The notes below the pieces were generated by a model. That model was not told the origin of the DNA. It saw only the letters and a program-made list of their open reading frames with translations, and did not search any database. The position numbers were made by a program, and so were the translations under genes. A DNA stretch of 37,992 nucleotides, from NCBI RefSeq assembly GCF_002000545.1, contig NZ_MLHL01000049.1, positions 1-37,992 of the forward strand, given 5' to 3'. This DNA is from Rodentibacter trehalosifermentans. Lineage in GTDB: Bacteria; Pseudomonadota; Gammaproteobacteria; Enterobacterales; Pasteurellaceae. Positions 16,090 through 25,088 of the stretch are shown here, in pieces (within the stretch, counting starts at the first letter, position 1; each line of letters begins with the position of its first letter).

Positions 16090-17583
16090 ATGTTTAAACA
16101 ACTCCAACAAATCGGAAAAGCCTTTATGCTGCCGATTGCGATTTTACCTGCCGCCGGTCTGCTACTCGGGATTGGTGGTGCGTTATCTAATAAAGCGACA
16201 TTACAAGCCTATCCCATACTGGATAATTCGTTATTGCAGGGGATTTTTCAAATTATGTCTTCTGCAGGCTCGGTCGTGTTTGCGAATTTGGCATTATTTC
16301 TTTGTATCGGTTTAGGCATTGGGTTAGCAAAACGGGATAAAGGTGTTGCGGCTCTTGCAGCGGTTGTCGGTTATTTGATTATGACGGGGACGATTTCTGC
16401 GTTAATTCCGCTTTTTTCTCCTGAAGTAAAAAGCATTGATACCGGCGTGATCGGATCATTGGTGATGGGATTGGTGACGGTAAAACTGCATAATCGTTAT
16501 CATAATATCCAATTACCACAAATTTTGGGCTTTTTTGGGGGCTCTCGATTTGTGCCAATCGTCACGGCATTTACGGCAATTTTTATCGGCACAATTTTCT
16601 TTTTAATCTGGCCGACCTTTCAGGGATGGCTGGTATCCGCAGGTAAAGGCATTGCCTCAATGGGCGAGATCGGCACATTTTTCTATGGCTTTCTTATGCG
16701 GCTCAGTGGCGCAGTGGGATTACACCATATGATCTACCCGCTATTTTGGTACACCGAATTGGGAGGGACAGAAATCGTAGACGGTGAAACCATTGTTGGT
16801 GCACAAAAAATTTTCTTTGCTCAATTAGCCGATTCTAACCATCAAGGTTTATTTACTGAAGGCACGCGGTTTTTTGCAGGGCGTTTTGACACGATGATGT
16901 TTGGTTTACCGGCCGCCTGTTTAGCCATGTATCATTGTGTGCCAAAAGCCCGACGGGCAAAAATTGGCGGATTATTTTTAGGTGCGGCGTTAACCTCGTT
17001 TATCACCGGCATTACCGAACCTATCGAATTTATGTTCTTATTCGTTGCGCCTTGGCTTTATGTCTTCCATGCATTTTTAGACGGGGTTTCTTTCTATATT
17101 GCCGATTTATTGAATATTTCTATTGGAAATACGTTCTCCGGCGGATTTATTGATTTCTTGCTCTTCGGTATTTTACAAGGCAATGGGAATACTCATTGGA
17201 TTCGCGTAGTTCTAGTAGGAATTCCTTGGGCGTTACTCTATTATTTTTCGTTCCGTTTTTTAATTACCCGCTTTGATGTCATGACACCGGGAAGAGCGGA
17301 AGAGGTAGAGGAAAGCGTAGAACGGCAAAATATCTCTCTCACTGAAAATGCTCATCACATCATCTTAGGTCTTGGCGGAGCGGAAAATATCGAAAATGTA
17401 GATGCTTGCATTACCCGCTTACGGGTATCCGTTAAGGATGTGAAATTAGTCGATAAAGCCCGCTTAAAATCTCTTGGCGCCATTGATGTATTGGAAGTCG
17501 GTGGCGGAATCCAAGCGATTTTTGGGGCGAAAGCTGTACTATATAAAAGTGAAGTCAATCAGATTTTAGGGAAAGAAGATTAG
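16090..17583 (+). CDS. PTS sugar permease EIICB, glucose/maltose family (MalX/PtsG type)
   Basis: A 497-residue enzyme IICB of the phosphotransferase system that transports and phosphorylates a hexose or glucoside using phosphate from an EIIA. The IIC domain (about 1-395) has some ten membrane segments, the motif ALTSFITGITEPIEFMFLFVAP, and HNRYHNIQLPQILGFFGG. The IIB domain (about 412-497) carries the phosphocysteine C440 in NVDACITRLRVSV. Blocks such as GGTEIVDGETIVGAQ, CLAMYHC and IGNTFSGGFIDF resemble E. coli MalX more than PtsG. No EIIA is fused, so it would rely on a separate glucose-type EIIA (Crr). Substrate is uncertain (glucose, maltose or a related sugar). GAGAGG is the ribosome site, and a CRP site lies upstream. 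Confidence 0.9.
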   Translation: MFKQLQQIGKAFMLPIAILPAAGLLLGIGGALSNKATLQAYPILDNSLLQGIFQIMSSAGSVVFANLALFLCIGLGIGLAKRDKGVAALAAVVGYLIMTGTISALIPLFSPEVKSIDTGVIGSLVMGLVTVKLHNRYHNIQLPQILGFFGGSRFVPIVTAFTAIFIGTIFFLIWPTFQGWLVSAGKGIASMGEIGTFFYGFLMRLSGAVGLHHMIYPLFWYTELGGTEIVDGETIVGAQKIFFAQLADSNHQGLFTEGTRFFAGRFDTMMFGLPAACLAMYHCVPKARRAKIGGLFLGAALTSFITGITEPIEFMFLFVAPWLYVFHAFLDGVSFYIADLLNISIGNTFSGGFIDFLLFGILQGNGNTHWIRVVLVGIPWALLYYFSFRFLITRFDVMTPGRAEEVEESVERQNISLTENAHHIILGLGGAENIENVDACITRLRVSVKDVKLVDKARLKSLGAIDVLEVGGGIQAIFGAKAVLYKSEVNQILGKED

Positions 17584-17690
17584 ATGGTAAATATCTTCCT
17601 AACCATTTTGGAAAAGGGAGTCTTCTTTTCCTATAGATAGAGGTGTTTTTGAACACGAGTATCCGTGTGTGGGGAATTTTAGTTAGCAAT

Positions 17691-17735
17691 AAAAAGTGCG
17701 GTTGTAAAAATCATTGTTTTTTGACCGCACTTTTT
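17691..17735. terminator. Bidirectional terminator from an inverted uptake-signal pair
   Basis: AAAAAGTGCGGT (17691-17702) pairs perfectly with ACCGCACTTTTT (17724-17735). It lies between the convergent PTS gene and yjdM. A-tract and T-tract on either side give U-runs in both directions. Confidence 0.75.
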
Positions 17736-17756
17736 ACTGTTACAATTTTTTCACTG

Positions 17757-18083
17757 TTATGCTTTTTTCAAAAATTCGGATTTAAGCATAATTTTGCCGC
17801 AATCTACATTATGATCGCCTTTGGCTAAACGGATATTTTTGAATTTTGTGCCTTTTTTCAACACCTCGGATGAGCCTTTTAATTTGAGATCTTTAATTAA
17901 AAGCACATCATCACCGTCTGCAAGTAAGTTACCGTTACTGTCTTTTACAATTAATTGATCTTCATCGGTATCGGCGGGTTCTGTGCCGTTCCATTCATAG
18001 CTGCAATCCGGGCAAACGAAATTCACCGAATCGTGATAGACATATTCACTTTGACATTTTGGGCAAGCAGGCATTTGTTCCAT
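17757..18083 (-). CDS. yjdM: YjdM (PhnA-type) zinc-ribbon protein
   Basis: A 108-residue protein with an N-terminal zinc ribbon, CPKCQSEY...[10 protein letters not shown] (two CxxC pairs within residues 8-30), and a C-terminal SH3-like domain with [31 protein letters not shown] and the ending [15 protein letters not shown]. This is the YjdM family, named PhnA in older literature, although it is not the phosphonoacetate hydrolase. Its cellular function is poorly defined. It is a monocistronic gene convergent with the PTS permease. Length equals that of E. coli YjdM within a few residues. Confidence 0.93.
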   Translation of the reverse strand: MEQMPACPKCQSEYVYHDSVNFVCPDCSYEWNGTEPADTDEDQLIVKDSNGNLLADGDDVLLIKDLKLKGSSEVLKKGTKFKNIRLAKGDHNVDCGKIMLKSEFLKKA

Positions 18084-18238
18084 AGGATTTTCCTTTTTTA
18101 TTCAATCATAATAGGCGTGCGAGTATAGCAAAAAATAGGGCGTTCTCCAAAAGAGCGGTAGAAAATCAGGGCGTTTTCGAAAGAAAAATTATCAAATTCT
18201 ACCTACAAAATCGGCGCAATAAAATTCAAATGAAAGCC

Positions 18239-18433
18239 TTAATTTTCGCCTTTTTTCGCCTTTGTATTTTGGGCAAATGCTTTCATTAATCGGCTCATTT
18301 CAGCACAGTTCTGTCTAAAATTACGACAATGGGAGCAGGTCATTAAATGAAAGCGTAACCCCACTTTCTCTTGTAGGTTTAGTGAACGTTCATGAGCATC
18401 GGAAATGATTTTTGTTGCTTGACGGCAATGCAT
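18239..18433 (-). CDS. Zinc-type anti-sigma factor (zf-HC2/ZAS family)
   Basis: A 64-residue protein with H-x3-C-x2-C at HLMTCSHC (about residues 29-36) and an upstream MHCRQATKIISDAHERSLNLQEKV segment, typical of the short zinc-binding anti-sigma domain that sequesters ECF sigma factors. In the ZAS family the cysteines coordinate zinc, and oxidation releases the sigma factor. It has no membrane segment, so it would be a cytoplasmic redox or metal sensor. It starts 9 bases after the sigma gene, so the two are coupled. Confidence 0.88.
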   Translation of the reverse strand: MHCRQATKIISDAHERSLNLQEKVGLRFHLMTCSHCRNFRQNCAEMSRLMKAFAQNTKAKKGEN

Positions 18434-18442
18434 GGCAGGTCC

Positions 18443-18991
18443 TTATAATTTTTGAGAAAGACAATGTTGTAGTTGTAAACGGGCACGATAAAGTGTGGTA
18501 TGTAAATTAGAGGTACTTACTTGCGTTTCATGGCAAATTTCATCCGATGATAACTCTAAAAACTCACGCATCATAAAAATTCGGGCTTGTTGCGCAGGTA
18601 AGCAGGTTAAGCAGGCTTCAAAAATCAGCCAAAATTCTTCAGCATAAATCTTTTCCTCATATTCTCTCAAATTACTCGGCGTACAAGCCAAATTCCAGTG
18701 GCCCGAGTCATCAAAAAAACTGTTTGGCGAATCATCCTCTTCAATTTCACTTTCCAATATAACTCGCCCTTTTTGGCGTAAATAATCAATAATTTTATTT
18801 TTGAGAATGGCAAACATCCAGGTTTTAAATGCCGCCTCACGTTTAAAATGCCCGATATTCTTAAATGCACTTAAAAAAGATTCTTGTACAAGATCTTCCG
18901 CCAGTTCGTGATTGTGTAATTGTAATTCGGCAAATTTCAGCATTTTTTGCCGTATGGCGTTTAATTCCTGTTCGGAAATTTGATTAGGCAT
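18443..18991 (-). CDS. ECF-type RNA polymerase sigma factor
   Basis: A 182-residue sigma-70 family protein with sigma region 2 (about 10-85: LAEDLVQESFLSAFKNIGHFKREAAFKTWMFAILKNKIIDYLRQKG) and region 4 (about 122-175: CLTCLPAQQARIFMMREFLELSSDEICHETQVSTSNLHTTLYRARLQL). Region 3 is absent, as usual for ECF factors. The ATG at 18991 follows AAGGAAT at good spacing; the longer in-frame extension overlaps the divergent promoter region and lacks similarity. It is paired with a zinc anti-sigma factor and divergent from a methionine-rich exported peptide gene, which is probably its target. I recall a homologous sigma gene in H. influenzae near methionine sulphoxide reductase, but cannot check it here. 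Confidence 0.9.
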   Translation of the reverse strand: MPNQISEQELNAIRQKMLKFAELQLHNHELAEDLVQESFLSAFKNIGHFKREAAFKTWMFAILKNKIIDYLRQKGRVILESEIEEDDSPNSFFDDSGHWNLACTPSNLREYEEKIYAEEFWLIFEACLTCLPAQQARIFMMREFLELSSDEICHETQVSTSNLHTTLYRARLQLQHCLSQKL

Positions 18992-19103
18992 GGTTATTCC
19001 TTTAAAAAATTTTGTAAGAAATGAAACATTCCTTCGTCTAATATCAGTGAACGAAAAAGCACGTTCAAAAAAACAATGTACCACTTACAGAAGGAAACTA
19101 AAA
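18992..19103. promoter_or_regulatory. Divergent promoter region of the sigma factor and Met-rich peptide genes
   Basis: On the plus strand TGTAAG (19013-19018), 16 bases, then CGTCTA (19035-19040) has the spacing and CGTC-type -10 seen in many ECF promoters and points to the Met-rich peptide gene. A 20-base inverted repeat TGAACG-N8-CGTTCA lies at 19048-19067. Whether these are the sigma target and an operator is inference. Confidence 0.35.
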
Positions 19104-19382
19104 ATGAAAAATATCACATTAAAAAGCACCTTGGTCAGTATAGCGATTTTATTCGGTGCAACAAGTGTTTATGCTTCGTCAATGCAAACAGACTGTGTAA
19201 AAGACAAAATGGGTTGTGAAAAATCTATGCCAATGAAATCCGACAGTATGATGAAAGACGAGATGAAAATGGGATCTGATAGCATGATGAAAGATAACAT
19301 GAAAATGAAACAGGGTGATATGATGGAGGAAATGAAATCCGACAAGATGATGAAGGATGAAATGAAAAAAGATAAGATGTAA
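19104..19382 (+). CDS. Methionine-rich exported peptide (pentapeptide MXKDX repeat type)
   Basis: A 92-residue product with a signal peptide (MKNITLKSTLVSIAILFGATSVYA, cut near residue 24). The mature part of about 68 residues contains 19 methionines and imperfect repeats of MMKDEMK, DSMMKD and DKMMKDEM. This fits the family annotated as pentapeptide MXKDX repeat proteins. Two cysteines lie at the mature N-terminus (TDCVKDKMGCEK). The start at 19104 follows AAGGAAAC; the upstream extension in frame is only promoter sequence. By analogy with methionine-rich periplasmic proteins under ECF control in other proteobacteria (for example MrpX in chlorine stress), it may absorb oxidants or bind copper. 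Confidence 0.8.
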   Translation: MKNITLKSTLVSIAILFGATSVYASSMQTDCVKDKMGCEKSMPMKSDSMMKDEMKMGSDSMMKDNMKMKQGDMMEEMKSDKMMKDEMKKDKM

Positions 19383-19424
19383 TATGCAAAAGTGCGGTCA
19401 AAAATAATTGGCCCAAAAGGCTTA

Positions 19425-19611
19425 TTAAATTTAAGGACCGGGTTCTGTGTTCTACAGGGCTCAGTCCTTTTAGCTTTACCTGAATAGGCTCATTATTGTA
19501 ATAACGAATGTATTTATGAATAGCATTATTAAGCAATTCAAACGTTTCCACCCGGATGAGTGGGAATTCAAATTCGGGAGAATAGTTTTGTTCATGCCCT
19601 AATACGGCTAA
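19425..19611 (-). pseudogene. Remnant of an IS3-family (IS150-like) transposase, C-terminal end only
   Basis: The minus strand encodes TFELLNNAIHKYIRYYNNEPIQVKLKGLSPVEHRTRS, the characteristic end of IS3-family OrfB (Y-I-x-Y-Y-N-N-x-R/P-I-x-x-K-L-x-G-L-S-P). In-frame similarity may extend to residue LAV near 19611, where a TAG interrupts it. The catalytic DDE region is gone and the C-terminus lacks its own stop, so it is a dead fragment. It abuts the Met-rich peptide gene and an uptake signal (19390-19398). Confidence 0.8.
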
Positions 19612-19628
19612 CTATTTAGCCATAAAAA

Positions 19629-19674
19629 ATCTGCACCTTAATTAGTTGAAATTTATCAACATTTAGGCGCAGAT
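19629..19674 (-). terminator. Long imperfect hairpin after tgt
   Basis: ATCTGC (19629-19634) and GCAGAT (19669-19674) bracket arms that continue with ACCT/AGGC and GTTGA/TCAAC, giving a hairpin of about 46 bases with two or three mismatches. It lies 26 bases past the tgt stop, between tgt and the transposase remnant. It may be the tgt terminator or the remaining end of the same lost insertion element. An uptake signal adjoins it (19683-19691). Confidence 0.5.
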
Positions 19675-19699
19675 CAAAATTAACCGCACTTTTGGTATT

Positions 19700-21027
<1,328 letters not shown>

Positions 21028-21053
21028 TTGTTAATCATATCAAGGATAAAAAT

Positions 21054-21128
21054 ATGACTAACTTCACAATTAAATTGGTCATCATTACTCTACTTTGCCT
21101 GTTATTGAAAGGTAGCACTGGCTATTAG
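21054..21128 (+). CDS. 24-residue hydrophobic peptide (type I toxin candidate)
   Basis: A short ORF between queA and tgt, opposite in direction to both. AAGGA at 21042-21046 is 7 bases before ATG. The peptide has a polar N-terminus (MTNFTIK), a hydrophobic core (LVIITLLCLLL) and a short polar tail (KGSTGY). This is the size and design of membrane-acting type I toxins such as Ibs, without clear identity to a named family. The predicted mRNA (about 20952-21171) has a structured leader of about 100 bases and a strong terminator. A putative antisense RNA covers the leader. There is no plus-strand gene downstream, so a leader-peptide role is unlikely. Confidence 0.6.
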   Translation: MTNFTIKLVIITLLCLLLKGSTGY

Positions 21129-21139
21129 TAGTTGATGCC

Positions 21140-21171
21140 ACAAGGGACGATTACCTCGTCCCTTGTTTTTT
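21140..21171 (+). terminator. Strong intrinsic terminator of the small peptide mRNA
   Basis: ACAAGGGACGA (21140-21150) pairs perfectly over 11 bases with TCGTCCCTTGT (21156-21166) around TTACC, followed by a T-run. It works only on the plus strand, which shows that this stretch carries its own plus-strand transcript. Confidence 0.85.
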
Positions 21172-21205
21172 ATTGTAGGCGTTGATTTTCTTTAAGTCAA
21201 ACGAC

Positions 21206-22297
21206 TTATTCCAATCCCTTCACCTTTGGATTTTTTGTAATAAACATCGCATCCCCATAGCTGAAAAAACGATAGCGATTTTCCACCGCACTTTTGTAAG
21301 CATTCATTGTGTGGCTAAAACCTGCAAAGGCGGAAACCAGCATAATGAGCGTGCTTTCCGGCAGGTGAAAATTAGTAATGAGGGCATCTACCACACGAAA
21401 TGTTTTCCCCGGATAAATAAAAATTGAGGTGTCGGAAAAATACGGCTCAATCAAATCCGAATTTCCGTTTTCCTCTGCAGACAACGCTGCCGTTTCAATA
21501 GAACGCACGGAAGTCGTTCCCACCGCAATCACACGCTTTCCTGCTTTTTTGGCCGCAATGATGGCATTGCACACTTCTTGCGAAAGCTCCACATATTCGG
21601 CGTGCATAATATGCTCTTCAATATTTTCTACACGAACGGGCTGAAATGTCCCCGCCCCCACATGGAGTGTCACAAATTCAAAATTCACCCCTTTGGCTTG
21701 AAGTTTTGCCAAGAGTGCATCATCAAAATGCAGACCCGCAGTGGGAGCTGCTACCGCGCCCGGCACTTTGCTATAAACCGTTTGATAACATTCTTGATCC
21801 GCTTGTTCATCTGGGCGGTCAATATAAGGCGGTAATGGCATATGCCCGATTTGTTGCAACACCGTTAAAAGGGTTGTGGATTTATCCTTTAATGCCACTT
21901 CAAAAAGTGCGCCGTGACGCGCTATCATAACGGCTTGAATACCATTATTTTCGCCCAGTTTATCTTCCCCTAAAAATAATTCAGCGCCTTCTTTTGGCGA
22001 TTTTGAAGAACGAATATGGGCAAGGAAGCGATGCTCATCCAACATACGCTCAAGCAACACTTCAATTTTTCCGCCACTGGCTTTACGACCAAACATGCGT
22101 GCCGGAATCACACGGGTGTTATTGAAAATCAATAGATCACCGGTTTCAACGAGGTCTAATACATCTGTAAAAGTGCGGTGAGCCATTTCACCGTTTTCAC
22201 CGTTTAATGTTAACAATCGACAGGAAGTACGATCTTCTTTAGGATAACGGGCGATAAGCTCATTAGGTAAATCAAAATGGAAATCGGAAACTCGCAT
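21206..22297 (-). CDS. queA: S-adenosylmethionine:tRNA ribosyltransferase-isomerase
   Basis: QueA transfers the ribosyl group of S-adenosylmethionine to preQ1-tRNA, forming epoxyqueuosine. The 363-residue product starts [19 protein letters not shown] and has the family blocks [81 protein letters not shown] and [35 protein letters not shown] chose the ATG at 22297, giving the family N-terminus, over an in-frame ATG 9 bases earlier. Together with tgt it supplies queuosine synthesis. Uptake signals lie inside (21285-21293 and 22172-22180). Confidence 0.97.
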   Translation of the reverse strand: MRVSDFHFDLPNELIARYPKEDRTSCRLLTLNGENGEMAHRTFTDVLDLVETGDLLIFNNTRVIPARMFGRKASGGKIEVLLERMLDEHRFLAHIRSSKSPKEGAELFLGEDKLGENNGIQAVMIARHGALFEVALKDKSTTLLTVLQQIGHMPLPPYIDRPDEQADQECYQTVYSKVPGAVAAPTAGLHFDDALLAKLQAKGVNFEFVTLHVGAGTFQPVRVENIEEHIMHAEYVELSQEVCNAIIAAKKAGKRVIAVGTTSVRSIETAALSAEENGNSDLIEPYFSDTSIFIYPGKTFRVVDALITNFHLPESTLIMLVSAFAGFSHTMNAYKSAVENRYRFFSYGDAMFITKNPKVKGLE

Positions 22298-22351
22298 AAT
22301 CGTCATACTGGCTAAAAATGGGCTAGTCTATTGTGGTTGGGCGGGAAGTTC

Positions 22352-22379
22352 AAGGGGAAATCTTCCTCATTTCCCCCTT
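22352..22379 (-). terminator. Hairpin between pssA and queA
   Basis: AAGGGGAAAT (22352-22361) pairs with ATTTCCCCCTT (22369-22379), with one bulged C. It lies just past the pssA stop. No long U-tract follows, so termination may be weak. Confidence 0.4.
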
Positions 22380-22384
22380 TCCTG

Positions 22385-23752
22385 TTAAAGGATCATTTTG
22401 ACCAATTTATCCGCTTTAATTCGGGCAAATTTTTTCAGTAATTTTTGAACGGGTTCAGGATATTGGGAAAGCGCCTCTAACTCAGCATAATATTTTAATA
22501 CATGAGTGTGTTGGCGAATATGCTCAAGTTCCTTTTCAACCTGCTCCCGCAATTTCTGCTTCGGATCGTGAATTAATAACCCATTTTCCGCATCCAAACG
22601 CCAAGCCCGAGGGTTTAAATTATTACCGGTCAATAAAATGTAGCGATTATCCACCCATACTCCTTTTAAATGGTAAGTGTTATCACCATCTTTCCATAAG
22701 CGAACCGTTAATCGCCCTTGTTCAATTTCTTGTTGAAACTTTTCACAAAAATGGCGCAGATTGCTTTCGTATAAATAAGGCAAAGCGCCCGCCATTTTAA
22801 ACGGTTGTTCCGGTGGAATATAAAAATCGTTTGCTACTTTATCACCTACAATAATTTCTATTTTTTTTCCTGTTTCCAAGAGCGTGGCTATTTTGTTTTG
22901 CAAGGTACGGGGGAAATTAAAATACGGCGTGCAAATGACTAAATTTTCTTGCACCAGAGAAAAAAGCTCCTCGATGATTTGGTTTAATTCATTGTTTGAT
23001 GCGCCTAAACCAAATAAAGGTGAAATGCTTAAAACTTCGGAAAAACTAACCGCACTTTCTACGTTGTATTCAGCGTGATTGGCTAAATTTTTACGATAAG
23101 CACGAATAGCAGATCGGATCTCTTTCGTGCGAGGGCGGTTTGCTACATCAAGGGGATGAACCGCAGTGAAGTCCAATAAATAATCGTTAATAAAATTCAC
23201 CATTGAATCCGCCAATCGGGCATTGGTGATTTTTTGGTAGCGATCGTAGCGATATTTCCCTTCTTGTTGTAAATACACGTTGTTGATACTCGCTCCACTG
23301 TAAAGCACCGTATCGTCAAAAACAAAACCTTTAATATGCAGCACACCGAATATTTCACGGGTATTAATCGGCACACCGAAAAACATATTCGGGTCTTCCG
23401 AAAGTTGATAGATTTGACGTTGTTCTACATACCAATCGGCATTGGTTGCGGATTTTTCTGCGCCTAATAAGTTGCGTTGTCCACGATGCCAATCCACAAG
23501 AATTTTGACATCTAATTCAGGGTGTTCTTGTTTTATACGATAAATTTCATCAAGAATCTCTTGCCCTGCTTCATCTTTTTGCCAGTAAAGTGCGGTGACA
23601 TAAATACGTCTTTTCGCATTTCTAATTAATTCAATAATTTGTGCTTTAAATTCAACCGGACTAAACAAAAACTCAACCTGTGTTTTCTCTAAAGGTAAAA
23701 AAGGCAAATTTTGTAGCCTTTGCTCAGTGCGTTTTACTTTATTGATTAACAT
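22385..23752 (-). CDS. pssA: CDP-diacylglycerol-serine O-phosphatidyltransferase (phosphatidylserine synthase)
   Basis: PssA makes phosphatidylserine, the precursor of phosphatidylethanolamine. This is the phospholipase D-superfamily type that binds the membrane peripherally. The 455-residue protein carries two HxK-type motifs: HIKGFVFDDTVLYSGASINNVYL (about 155-177) and HLKGVWVDNRYILLTGNNLNPRAWRLDAEN (about 363-392). It also shares VDWHRGQRN and EIIVGDKVANDFYIPPEQPFK with the E. coli enzyme. I chose the ATG at 23752 (MLINKVKR), which matches the family length; a start 15 bases earlier is possible. It is divergent from the RNA methyltransferase gene across about 150 bases that hold their promoters. 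Uptake signals at 23049-23057 and 23588-23596. Confidence 0.96.
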   Translation of the reverse strand: MLINKVKRTEQRLQNLPFLPLEKTQVEFLFSPVEFKAQIIELIRNAKRRIYVTALYWQKDEAGQEILDEIYRIKQEHPELDVKILVDWHRGQRNLLGAEKSATNADWYVEQRQIYQLSEDPNMFFGVPINTREIFGVLHIKGFVFDDTVLYSGASINNVYLQQEGKYRYDRYQKITNARLADSMVNFINDYLLDFTAVHPLDVANRPRTKEIRSAIRAYRKNLANHAEYNVESAVSFSEVLSISPLFGLGASNNELNQIIEELFSLVQENLVICTPYFNFPRTLQNKIATLLETGKKIEIIVGDKVANDFYIPPEQPFKMAGALPYLYESNLRHFCEKFQQEIEQGRLTVRLWKDGDNTYHLKGVWVDNRYILLTGNNLNPRAWRLDAENGLLIHDPKQKLREQVEKELEHIRQHTHVLKYYAELEALSQYPEPVQKLLKKFARIKADKLVKMIL

Positions 23753-23899
23753 AATCTGTCTCTGCAATCTCTAGGGATGGGCTAGTTTACAATATTTCCT
23801 TTGAGGATTAATAGAAAAAAGGTTTTTTTTCGCTATAATGCTCACAAATTTTCGCCTTTTTTGACGAATTATTATCCAACTTCTCTTGAGTAATGCAAT

Positions 23900-24979
23900 A
23901 TGAATCATTCCCGCAAACCCACTTTCCAAACAAATTCCGGTAAATTTTTCCAAGAACGCAGCCCTAAACGTGAACCTTTCCGCCGAGCGGAAAATCATCA
24001 AAATGATGAAAAATACCGTCAAAATCGACCGCCCTTTAATAGAAAACGTGATAGCCAAAAAAGTGAGGCTCATTTTCAAACCGAAGTACGTGAACTGCGT
24101 GTTGAAGAACTTTCTTTAAGCAAAGCCCCTTCTTTTGCAAGAAATAATGAGCAAAATCAAGTGAGTGTCGTGGTAAAAAGTAGCGGTATTGCGTATAAGC
24201 CAAAAGAAAAGAAAACCGGTGCACTTTCACCGCGGGCTCCGGAAAAGATTAAGAAAAACCGGGCGGAAGAAATGAAAGTTTGCGGTGAAAATGCCTGTCT
24301 TGAATTGTTTGCACAGCGTCCGGAAAGCATTGTCCGCATTTGGGCAACGGTACAGATGTCTCATAAAATCGGGGAAATATTGCGCTATTTGGCGGCAAAT
24401 AAAAAGGTGTACCATGTGGTGGGTAATGAAGAATTATCCTTAGTGAGCGGCACAGAGCATCACGGTGGCATTTGTATGTTGGTGAAAAAAACACGCCCGT
24501 TCACATTGCAAGGCTATTTGTCTGTTTCGCATAAAGAAGACATTTTAGTATTGTTGGATAAGGTGAATAATGCTCAAAATATCGGGGGGGTATTGCGTAC
24601 TTGTGCCTTTTATGGTGTGAAAAATTTTGTCACGAATCAGTCTGAAAATCTATATTCTCCTACTGCGATGCGCATTGCGGAAGGAGGAGCGGAACATATT
24701 CGTTTGTTGGAATGTTGGGATACCGAATCGGCGTTGCAGCAACTTCGTCAGGCCGGATACCAAATTATTCATGTTGCTCAGGGTAAAAAAGGTATTCCTT
24801 TGACCCAAGTGCAATTTAATAAAAAAGTGGTATTTTTACTCAGTGAAACCGACACGGAGGATTTATACGAAAAACAAGATGTTAGCGTTTGTTTATCCTT
24901 AAGCAATCCACTCAAAAATGGATTAAATATTGCGGTAAACAACGGCATTTTGTTGGCAAAATGGTATTTTGATAAGTAA
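23900..24979 (+). CDS. yfiF: YfiF-like SpoU/TrmH-family RNA methyltransferase
   Basis: A 359-residue protein. Residues 1-115 are basic, polar and low-complexity (many Lys, Arg, Gln and Glu), probably RNA-binding. A substrate-binding L30e-like domain follows (about 120-200: ENACLELFAQRPESIVRIWATVQMSHK). The C-terminal SPOUT catalytic domain has NAQNIGGVLRTCAFYGVKNFV (motif 1), VVFLLSETDTEDL (motif 2) and LSNPLKNGLNIAVNNGILLA (motif 3). It corresponds to E. coli YfiF, whose RNA target is not established to my knowledge. Motif 2 lacks the glycine-rich G-x-E-G seen in most SpoU enzymes, having LSETDTED instead. It stands alone, convergent with the aldehyde dehydrogenase gene. Confidence 0.87.
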   Translation: MNHSRKPTFQTNSGKFFQERSPKREPFRRAENHQNDEKYRQNRPPFNRKRDSQKSEAHFQTEVRELRVEELSLSKAPSFARNNEQNQVSVVVKSSGIAYKPKEKKTGALSPRAPEKIKKNRAEEMKVCGENACLELFAQRPESIVRIWATVQMSHKIGEILRYLAANKKVYHVVGNEELSLVSGTEHHGGICMLVKKTRPFTLQGYLSVSHKEDILVLLDKVNNAQNIGGVLRTCAFYGVKNFVTNQSENLYSPTAMRIAEGGAEHIRLLECWDTESALQQLRQAGYQIIHVAQGKKGIPLTQVQFNKKVVFLLSETDTEDLYEKQDVSVCLSLSNPLKNGLNIAVNNGILLAKWYFDK

Positions 24980-24991
24980 AAAGTGCGGTCA

Positions 24992-25065
24992 AAATGATCT
25001 GCCCCAAAAGTTATACTCATTTGGTGAGTTGAGCTGTAGTCCAACTTTTGGGGTACAGATCATTT
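24992..25065. repeat. Small inverted-repeat element, probably an IS-end or MITE-like remnant
   Basis: AAATGATCTG-CCCCAAAAGTT (24992-25012) is repeated inverted at 25043-25065 (AACTTTTGGGG-TA-CAGATCATTT), differing by a 2-base insertion, with about 30 bases between. TGATCTG..CCCCAAAAGTTGGAC resembles terminal repeats of IS150-group elements. It sits between convergent yfiF-like and aldehyde dehydrogenase genes and may also serve as their terminator. Confidence 0.55.
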
Positions 25066-25088
25066 ATAGGTTACCCTTTTTTATGCGA

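Noticed and set aside
18443-19084. A longer sigma factor starting at 19084
   Set aside because: The extra 31 residues overlap the divergent promoter and lack similarity; the ATG at 18991 has a good ribosome site.
19225-19551. A 108-codon minus-strand ORF as a complete gene
   Set aside because: Only the first 40 or so codons are transposase-like; the rest is antisense to the repetitive methionine-rich gene.
23771-24079. A 102-codon minus-strand ORF opposite the start of the RNA methyltransferase gene
   Set aside because: It is a shadow of a low-complexity, basic coding region and shows no recognisable domain or ribosome site.
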